From Rhodobacter sp. 24-YEA-8 (lineage in GTDB: Bacteria; Pseudomonadota; Alphaproteobacteria; Rhodobacterales; Rhodobacteraceae), in assembly GCF_900105075.1 (NCBI RefSeq), contig NZ_FNSK01000001.1, positions 62,001 through 126,000 of the forward strand: DNA of 64,000 nt. The letters run 5' to 3'. Every line of letters begins with the position of its first letter. Position 1 is the stretch's first letter. Under the pieces are notes generated by a model. It saw only the letters and a program-made list of their open reading frames with translations, searched no databases and was not told the DNA's origin. Below, piece after piece: positions 58,053 through 64,000 of this stretch. A program made the position numbers and the translations under genes.

Positions 58053-58597
58053 GATCCAGGATCCTGTGCGGCGCCTGCATCTGTGACAATGCGGGCGCTT
58101 TTGCCGTGCGGGGGGATACCAGCATGGCCGCCCGGAAGGGGCAAGGGGCCTCAGCCCGCGCCTGAGACCCGGATCACCGGGCCGATAAGCCCTGCATTCG
58201 ACTGCCCGAGCATCGTGACGGACAGAGCCTGGATCGGCTATGGCGCAGGCACCTCCTCGCGAGTCTGGTCGCGCACCAGCGGCTGTGCCAGAAGACCAGT
58301 CTGATCCGCAGGCGGGAAGACTTAGGCAAGATGGGCAATGCTGTGCGCGGAGTGAATAGCCGTGGGCATGATGAAACCCGGCTGATGGCCGTTCATCCAG
58401 GTGCGAGAGGCAATGCCGCCTGGGTGAACGTCTGCCATTAAATGAGGTGAGAGATGTCAGGCGTGGCGGCAATCGCGGGAAGCGCTCCTGTCGCCGTCAG
58501 GATTGCCTGGGCGTTCCGCCTCCTGCGTGTGCAGCGCTGTGGAGGTGCGGTGATTGGCGGCAGCGCTCCGGCCCGCCGTTAGTCCTCGGAAGGGGGA
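58053..58597. other. Gene-poor region with a possible gene remnant and a small ORF
   Basis: On the minus strand around 58.15-58.33 kb the frame VFPPADQTGLLAQPLVRDQT continues through a TAG into PIQALSVTMLGQSNAGLIGP, suggesting a decayed C-terminal gene end of unknown family. On the plus strand an 11-bp dyad (58391-58401 and 58419-58429) precedes a 42-codon ORF (58454-58582) with an AGGTGAGAG site before its ATG. Neither has recognisable homology. Confidence 0.35.
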
Positions 58598-58918
58598 TCA
58601 TGCGCCTGAACCGCAATCGAGGTCGAATACGAGGATGCCAGCGAGCCCGCCAGCCGCCGCCGCGACCAGCCGCGCGCCAAGGGCGCGGTGATCGGGATGG
58701 GCCTGATAGGCAGCCAGCGCCGCCCAGGTGTCGAAGTCGATGGTGAAGCCATGCAGATAGCCGCGCTCGATCTGTTCGGGGCTTTCCGAGCGCCCGGCAT
58801 GGATCGCGCTGATCCCGGCAACCTGGTCGCGGATCGGATGCAAACCGGCGAACAGCGCGGCGATCTCTGCTTCGCTGACAGTCTCGCGAAACCGGATCAG
58901 GACGATATGGCGGATCAT
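58598..58918 (-). CDS. Dabb-family (stress-responsive alpha/beta barrel) protein
   Basis: A 106-residue ferredoxin-like dimeric alpha/beta-barrel protein. The family start MIRHIVLIRFRETVSEAEI and the C-terminal YQAHPDHRALGARLV block are typical. Its ATG overlaps the stop of the GMC oxidoreductase pseudogene in an ATGA arrangement, so it was built as the next gene of the sugar-transporter operon. Whether it is still well translated with the upstream gene broken is uncertain. Confidence 0.88.
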   Translation of the reverse strand: MIRHIVLIRFRETVSEAEIAALFAGLHPIRDQVAGISAIHAGRSESPEQIERGYLHGFTIDFDTWAALAAYQAHPDHRALGARLVAAAAGGLAGILVFDLDCGSGA

Positions 58919-60343
58919 GGGGTAGCTCCTTGCAGTCCATGGGGGGCGAGAATCATGACGGCGGCTTTCACGGCGATCATGATGGTGGCAGCATTGTCGT
59001 TTGATAAGACCACGTGCGGCATCACCGTGTCATTGACCGCCCTGAGCGCCGTGATCCCGTCGAAGCCAGGCAGCGGGTTGATGATCGCCTCGGGGTCTGA
59101 ACCCATGCGGCAGGCATGGTCAAAGTAATCCTGGTCGCCTGCGACCTCCGGCTCCTCGACCGGTATCCGGCGGTCAGAGGGGGCGCCGGAAGTACGGGCC
59201 TCTCAGGGGCGCGTTCAGCGGATCGGCTGAGGCCAACCTTGCCGAGCCGCACGCGCAGGAAGGCCGAATTCGGCGTGACGCTGCAATTGGGCATGTCCGC
59301 AACCCATCTCTCGATCCCCGAGCCGAGGCCCAGATGGAACGGAACATCGGGCGCGCGCCGCCGGTCTTGTAAAATGACGAGGCGACGGGGCCGCGTTGCG
59401 TCAGGATGAATTGCGGTCCGGCCAGGGCCGACCAGAGTGGTTCTGCACCGCGGTCATAGATATGCGGGCCGCTGCATTCCGCGATGACAAACAGGGCAGG
59501 ATGATCCTGGAGATCCGCGCCGACAACGGGCTGATCCGGCAGAACCTGACTCCCGTGGCGCAGCAGATGACCGGCCGGGCCGATCCCGGAAAGCCACAAC
59601 AGCCAGGGTGAGCCAATGGTGCCCGAACTGAGGACCACGTTGCGGTCTCTCCCCCACCGCGCGGTTGCGCCCGATCATCTGGCGCAGCACCTGAATCGCG
59701 GTTCGCAACGCGAGATTGGTTCGCCCCTGTGCCGGGCGCAGATAAGCGGTCGGGGTCGAAGACCGCCGCATATTCCATTGCTTCAGCTGATGATAGTCCA
59801 CCCCGTTCTGGACTTCGCCGGTCACATCGGGGTTGAAGGGCATGCCCTTTTTGCCGCAGGCGCGCAACCAGGCCTCGCAGACCGGCAGGGGGGCGGTCAA
59901 ACACGCCGATCTCCTCGGGGGCGAGCACGAAATAGCTTTTGGTCTGCCGCGCCCCTGGCCTGACAGAGCGCGGCGGCCATGGAACCGTAACCTTCCAAAT
60001 TCTGACAGGCAAAAGACCAGCCGGGTGTCAGCCCCTTGATATGCCGCAAAGGCGCGAAATCGGCCTTGCGCTGGCACATAGGCACTGCGCCGCAGAATTT
60101 GGAATTGCCGCCGGGATGATCACAGTTGCCGGGGGTGAACCTGGCCCCGGCCGCATCAGTCCACATCTCACCCGGGGCGAAAACATCCGAGGCGAAAAAT
60201 CGCCTCGGGGTCACGCGCTTTGGGGCGGTGTTTTAAAGCCTCGCCCGATCGAAGATCCGCAGCCGGGCTCCCTAGGGCGCCAGGGCTCTTGCGAGTATCG
60301 TGCCTCTGATACCGGCCCCGATGATGATGCTGACGGGGCTCAT
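58915..60343 (-). pseudogene. GMC-family FAD oxidoreductase pseudogene
   Basis: The start MSPVSIIIGAGIRGTILARA keeps the FAD-binding GxGxxG motif, but a TAG (60272-60274) follows at codon 24. Later blocks in other frames are GGNSKFCGAVPM and FAPLRHIKGLTPGW, SSGTIGSPWLLWLSGIGPAGH, and the C-terminal MGSDPEAIINPLPG and NAATIMIAVKAA. These match the order of a choline/glucose-type GMC oxidoreductase of about 500 residues. At least three frame changes and one stop are needed to read it. The first ATG overlaps the ATPase stop and the last TGA overlaps the Dabb start, each by 4 nt. Confidence 0.85.
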
Positions 60344-61452
60344 ACCTGAATCCGGTCTCCGGTTTTCGGATCAAAGGCCACTGCTTTTTCCATATTCACC
60401 GCGAAGTCAAAGGCCTGATGGCCGTGGACATCCGCATCCGCACGCATCCGCGAAATCACATCTTTGCCCGAAAGGGTCATGGTCACGAAAGTGTCGGCAC
60501 CGGCGGGCTCGGTCACGGTGACCATATTGCGCAAGGGCTGCACATTATGCGAATTGCGGTCGGCGCCTTCCGGGTCGGTGATCGCCTCGGGGCGGATGCC
60601 AAGAAGGATATCGCGCCCGTCCCAGGCCGCATAATTGCCCGAGGAAAACCCAAGGCGCAGTGGCTTGCCAGCGGAGTCGGTGATTTCGGCCCAGGCACGG
60701 CCCTGGTCCACCGCCAGTTTTGCCGGGATGATGTTCATCGCGGGCGAGCCCATGAAGGTCGCGACAAAGAGGTTCGCCGGGCTGTCATAGATCTCTTTCG
60801 GGGTGCCGAGCTGCTGCACATAGCCCTTGTTCATCACCGCGATCCGGGTCGAAAGCGTCATCGCCTCGATCTGGTCATGGGTGACATAGACGATGGTGCG
60901 ATTCAGTTTGTGATGCAGCTTTTTGATCTCGGTCCGCATATCGACACGCAGTTTTGCGTCGAGGTTCGAGAGCGGCTCGTCAAAGAGGAACACATCCGGA
61001 TCCCGCACCAGGGCGCGGCCCATGGCGACGCGCTGGCGCTGACCGCCGGAAAGTTGGCCGGGCTTGCGGTCGACGAGATGGTCGATCTGGAGGAGTTTCG
61101 CCACATCGGCCAGCGCGCGGTCGCGTTCGGGCTTTGGCGTCCCGTGCATCTCCAGCCCGAAGGTGATGTTCTGGCCGACCGTCATATTCGGGTAGAGCGC
61201 GTAAGACTGGAACACCATCGCGATATTGCGCTTTGACGGATGGACCCCGTTGACCACCCGGTCCCTGATCGCGATTTCGCCGCCCGAGATGCTTTCCAGC
61301 CCGGCGATCATGTTCAGGAGCGTTGACTTGCCGCAGCCCGAGGGGCCGACGAGGACGAGAAACTCGCCTTCCTGCACCTCAATGTCGACGCTGTGCAGCA
61401 CCTTAACGGCGCCGTAGCTCTTGGTGACGTTTCTGATGTCGAGAAAGCCCAT
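60340..61452 (-). CDS. Sugar ABC transporter ATP-binding protein (UgpC/MalK type)
   Basis: A 370-residue ATPase energising the sugar importer. The P-loop VGPSGCGKSTLLNMIAGL is at about residues 36-53, the signature LSGGQRQRVAMGRALVRDP and Walker B VFLFDEPLSNLDAKLR follow, and the H-loop is VTHDQIEAM. The C-terminal regulatory domain (after residue 235, with LGIRPEAITDP) is of the MalK/UgpC type. It lies 4 nt after the second permease and overlaps the GMC pseudogene by 4 nt. Confidence 0.93.
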   Translation of the reverse strand: MGFLDIRNVTKSYGAVKVLHSVDIEVQEGEFLVLVGPSGCGKSTLLNMIAGLESISGGEIAIRDRVVNGVHPSKRNIAMVFQSYALYPNMTVGQNITFGLEMHGTPKPERDRALADVAKLLQIDHLVDRKPGQLSGGQRQRVAMGRALVRDPDVFLFDEPLSNLDAKLRVDMRTEIKKLHHKLNRTIVYVTHDQIEAMTLSTRIAVMNKGYVQQLGTPKEIYDSPANLFVATFMGSPAMNIIPAKLAVDQGRAWAEITDSAGKPLRLGFSSGNYAAWDGRDILLGIRPEAITDPEGADRNSHNVQPLRNMVTVTEPAGADTFVTMTLSGKDVISRMRADADVHGHQAFDFAVNMEKAVAFDPKTGDRIQV

Positions 61453-61456
61453 GGCA

Positions 61457-62335
61457 TCAACCTTTGACAGAACCCGCCATCAGACCGCGCACGAAATAGC
61501 GGCCTGCGACGATATAGACGATGAGGGTGGGGATGGCGGCAAGGATCGCGGCGGCGAAATGGACGTTGTATTCCTTCACGCCGGTCGAGCTTTGCACGAG
61601 GTTGTTCAGCGCGACGGTCATCGGCTGGGAAGTCCCGCCGAAACTTGCACCGAACAGGAAGTCATTCCAGATATTGGTGAATTGCCAGATCACGCAGACC
61701 ACCGCGATGGGACCGGAGACCGGCAGCATGATGCGCCAGAAGATGCGGAAAAACCCTGCGCCGTCGATCTGCGCCGCGCGCACCAGTTCCGTCGGGAAGG
61801 CGGCGTAATAGTTGCGGAAGTAAAGTGTCGAAAAGCCGAGGCCATAGACGACATGAACGAGGATCAACCCCTGAACGGAACCGGCCAGTCCCAGCATCCC
61901 CAGCACCCGCGCCATCGGGATCAGCACGATCTGGAACGGGATGAAGCAGGAAAACAGCATCAGCCCGAAGATGATCGTATCGCCCCTGAAGCGCCATTTC
62001 GTCAGGATATAGCCATTGATCGCGCCAAGAATGGTCGAGATCACGACCGCCGGCACCACCATCAGGATCGAGGTCAGGAAGTAGGGTTTCAGCCCTGTCG
62101 CCTGCACGCCGATCTGGGCAGTGGACCAGGCCGAGCGCCAGGGATCCAGCGTCCACACCTCTGGCAGCGACATCATATTGCCGCCTGTGATCTCGGACAG
62201 CGGTTTGACCGAATTGATCCCCATCACATAAAGCGGCAGCAGGTAAAACAGCGCGAACAAGAGCAGGATCAGATAGATGAAGGTGCGGGTGATGCGCCCG
62301 GTCGAGACGGCGGTGTCCTGGGTTGCGACGCTCAT
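61457..62335 (-). CDS. Carbohydrate ABC transporter permease (MalG type)
   Basis: A 292-residue membrane protein with six helices. The EAA loop appears as LVRAAQIDGAGFFRIFWRIMLPVSGPI and contacts the ATPase. N-terminal FIYLILLLFALFYLLPLYVMG and C-terminal YFVRGLMAGSVKG fit the MalG/UgpE group, closest in style to glucose/mannose-type GtsC permeases. It overlaps the preceding permease gene by 4 nt (ATGA) and is followed 4 nt later by the ATPase gene. Confidence 0.92.
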   Translation of the reverse strand: MSVATQDTAVSTGRITRTFIYLILLLFALFYLLPLYVMGINSVKPLSEITGGNMMSLPEVWTLDPWRSAWSTAQIGVQATGLKPYFLTSILMVVPAVVISTILGAINGYILTKWRFRGDTIIFGLMLFSCFIPFQIVLIPMARVLGMLGLAGSVQGLILVHVVYGLGFSTLYFRNYYAAFPTELVRAAQIDGAGFFRIFWRIMLPVSGPIAVVCVIWQFTNIWNDFLFGASFGGTSQPMTVALNNLVQSSTGVKEYNVHFAAAILAAIPTLIVYIVAGRYFVRGLMAGSVKG

Positions 62336-63228
62336 TCCTTCTTCTCCTTCAGTTCAGAATAGAGATAGGGGATCATGATCGCGGCTATGGTCATCAGCAT
62401 GATCACGGCAGAAGACGCGCCAACCCCCATCTCTTTGCGGGTGAAGGTATAGGAATACATGAAGGTCGCGGGCATCTCGGTGGCGCGGCCGGGGCCGCCG
62501 CCGGTCAGGGCGATGACGAGGTCGTAGGATTTGATCGCGAGATGGGCGAGGATGACGAAGGCGGAGAGAAACGCCGGGCGCAAAAGCGGGATCACGATGC
62601 GGCGGTAAAGCTGCCAGTTCGAGGCGCCGTCGATCTGTGCGGCTTTCAGGATCTCATTATCGATGCCGCGCAGGCCGGCCAGAAACATCGCCATCACAAA
62701 GCCCGAACTCTGCCAGACCGCCGCGATCACGATCGTATAGATCGCCATGCTGTTCGACTTGATCCAGGTGAAGGAAAAGCTCTCCCAGCCCCATTGATGC
62801 ATGACATGTTCAAGGCCGATGCCGGGGTCGAGGAACCATTTCCAGGCGGTGCCGGTGACGATGAAGGAAAGCGCCATCGGGTAGAGGTAGATCGGGCGCA
62901 AAACACCTTCGCCCCGGATCTTCTGGTCGAGAAAGATCGCCAGCATCAGGCCAATCGCCGTGCAGATCACGATGTAAAGCGTGGCGAAGATGGCGATGTT
63001 TTTCAGCGCGACATGCCAGTGCGGCAGTGAAAACAGCCGGACATAATTGGAAAAGCCGACGAAATCCCAGCTCGGCAGCATTTTCGAATTGGTGAAAGAC
63101 AACACCACTGTGAAGAGGATGAAGCCGTAGACGAAAAACAAGGTCACCGCGACGGATGGGGCGAGAACCAGCTTTGGCAGCCAGTCCTGCAATCTCGTGC
63201 GGAAATCGGCCTCGGATGCAGATGCCAT
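62332..63228 (-). CDS. Carbohydrate ABC transporter permease (MalF type)
   Basis: A 298-residue membrane protein with six helices. The EAA loop is ILKAAQIDGASNWQLYRRIVIPLLRP. FFVYGFILFTVVLSFTNSK marks the first helix. It is closest in style to sugar-permease GtsB-like proteins of Rhodobacterales. It forms the heterodimer with the downstream permease, whose gene it overlaps by 4 nt. A tandem-hairpin element lies between it and the binding-protein gene. Confidence 0.92.
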   Translation of the reverse strand: MASASEADFRTRLQDWLPKLVLAPSVAVTLFFVYGFILFTVVLSFTNSKMLPSWDFVGFSNYVRLFSLPHWHVALKNIAIFATLYIVICTAIGLMLAIFLDQKIRGEGVLRPIYLYPMALSFIVTGTAWKWFLDPGIGLEHVMHQWGWESFSFTWIKSNSMAIYTIVIAAVWQSSGFVMAMFLAGLRGIDNEILKAAQIDGASNWQLYRRIVIPLLRPAFLSAFVILAHLAIKSYDLVIALTGGGPGRATEMPATFMYSYTFTRKEMGVGASSAVIMLMTIAAIMIPYLYSELKEKKE

Positions 63229-63275
63229 TTCCTCTCCCTTTCCCCGGTTGCGGGGCGGTCGCGCCAGGGGCGCGC

Positions 63276-63321
63276 CAAAAATTTACCTAAATTTTTGTGC
63301 AAATTCCTGTTCAGGAATTTG
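63276..63321 (-). repeat. 46-nt tandem-hairpin element, copy 2
   Basis: Two perfect hairpins lie 2 nt apart: CAAAAATTT-ACCT-AAATTTTTG and CAAATTCCT-GTTC-AGGAATTTG. Geometry (9-bp stem, 4-nt loop, 2-nt spacer, 9-bp stem, 4-nt loop) equals that at 10669-10714, while the stem bases differ in a pair-preserving way. It lies 47 nt after the binding-protein stop and before the first permease, where transporter operons often carry mRNA-stabilising structures. Confidence 0.75.
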
Positions 63322-63368
63322 TAGCGCGGGCGTTGTCCGCCCGCACCGGGATCGAAACGCGGGCCTGA

Positions 63369-64000
63369 TTACTGCGCGGCCGCGACGGCGTCTTTCAGGG
63401 CAGTGGCGGCAGAGGCACCATCGGTGTATTCGCCATTGAAGACGGCGGTGATCACGTCATAGGTCGCGTTTTTCACCGCAGCCGGCGCACCATAGCCATG
63501 CGCCATGGACCCGAACAGCGTGTTGTTGGTATTGGCTTCGGCGAGATCCCTGATGCCCTTCTTGCCGCAATCATCGAAATCGGTATCCGGCACATCAGTG
63601 CGCGCCGGGACCGAGCCCTTGACCACGTTGAAGGCTGACTGGAAGGTCGGGCTTTCAATGGCCGATGCCATCGCCAGCTGTGCCTTAACCTTTTCTTCGC
63701 CCTTTACCTTGAACATCGCGAACTGGTCGGCATTGAAGGTCACCGCGCCTTGCGTGCCGGGGAAGCGGATGCAGATAAAGCCCTCGCCCGGTTTTTGCCC
63801 GGCTTTCAGGAATTCGCCCTTGGCCCAGTCGCCCATGACCTGCATGCCCGCTTCGCCATTGATCACCATGGCCGACGCCAGGTTCCAGTCGCGGCCCGAG
63901 AAATTGTCATCGACATAGCTGCGCAGCTTGATCAGGTGATCGAACGCCGCCGCCATCTTCTCGCCGCCAAGCGCTTCGGGGTCGAGGTCGATAAAGGCCG
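63369..64000 (-). CDS. Extracellular sugar-binding protein of ABC transporter (C-terminal part)
   Basis: The C-terminal 210 or so residues of a family 1 solute-binding protein; the N-terminus lies beyond the right edge. Characteristic stretches are [40 protein letters not shown] and [11 protein letters not shown] at the end. It resembles glucose/mannose-type GtsA binding proteins and is first in the importer operon. High expression is expected relative to the permeases, consistent with a hairpin pair after its stop. The ligand cannot be fixed without the rest of the gene. Confidence 0.9.
   Translation of the reverse strand, partial: AFIDLDPEALGGEKMAAAFDHLIKLRSYVDDNFSGRDWNLASAMVINGEAGMQVMGDWAKGEFLKAGQKPGEGFICIRFPGTQGAVTFNADQFAMFKVKGEEKVKAQLAMASAIESPTFQSAFNVVKGSVPARTDVPDTDFDDCGKKGIRDLAEANTNNTLFGSMAHGYGAPAAVKNATYDVITAVFNGEYTDGASAATALKDAVAAAQ

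Overview
This 64 kb window looks like the chromosome of an alphaproteobacterium of the order Rhodobacterales (Rhodobacter/Paracoccus/Gemmobacter-like). The basis is high GC throughout, an atpHAGDC operon without the F0 genes, groESL behind a CIRCE operator, a fused Sat-CysC, a TIGR02186/TSUP pair, DUF1150, DUF465 and TIGR01459 proteins, and a MerR/PaaI-type gene complement familiar from that order. Genus and species cannot be fixed from the sequence alone. No rRNA, tRNA, CRISPR array, prophage or intact insertion sequence was found. Gene density is high, and many adjacent genes overlap by 1, 4, 7 or 8 nt.

Layout. 0-6 kb: a fragment of a probable methyltransferase, the F1 ATP synthase operon with a perfect terminator, and an H-type lectin protein. 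6-16 kb: housekeeping genes (PAP2 membrane phosphatase, prs, threonine aldolase, YcgN, ribF, MaoC, HAD hydrolase, purEK, lipase, small iron-permease-like protein). 16-26 kb: GreA/GreB-like factor, groESL (CIRCE), TraB/GumN protein, succinate-semialdehyde dehydrogenase, Mn-dependent pyrophosphatase, YegD-like Hsp70, DUF465, and an hsp20-DUF1150 pair behind a strong RpoH-like promoter. 26-31 kb: sat-cysC, a redoxin/2OG-oxygenase fusion, trxB and an Lrp regulator. 31-38 kb: a gene-poor stretch with a candidate small transcript, then a small conserved-looking gene, pgeF-midA-lgt, a UbiK/BMFP protein, a VOC protein and the TIGR02186-TSUP exporter pair.

38-42 kb is an operon graveyard. A BMP-type nucleoside ABC importer (binding protein, ATPase, two permeases) and a purine nucleoside phosphorylase are all broken by stops, frameshifts and deletions, while gene order is preserved. 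42-50 kb: rimI, tsaB and an Nfu-type scaffold; dgkA; a manganese exporter under a yybP-ykoY riboswitch with a Fur/Mur-like dyad upstream; a trypsin-like protease; a universal stress protein; thioesterases; a MerR regulator and an esterase. 51-58 kb: a probable iron-acquisition block (di-heme oxidoreductase, imelysin, DUF1513) followed by exbB-exbD-tonB. 58-64 kb: a sugar ABC transporter operon (binding protein, two permeases, UgpC-type ATPase) whose next gene, a GMC oxidoreductase, is a pseudogene still joined by 4-nt ATGA overlaps to the ATPase upstream and to a Dabb gene downstream.

The most unusual signals are a 46-nt tandem-hairpin element found twice with identical geometry but different stem sequences, both between cistrons of minus-strand operons; the two decayed catabolic loci; a 20-nt core repeat shared by two palindromic elements; and a possible small RNA or amber-interrupted small gene near 31.1 kb.
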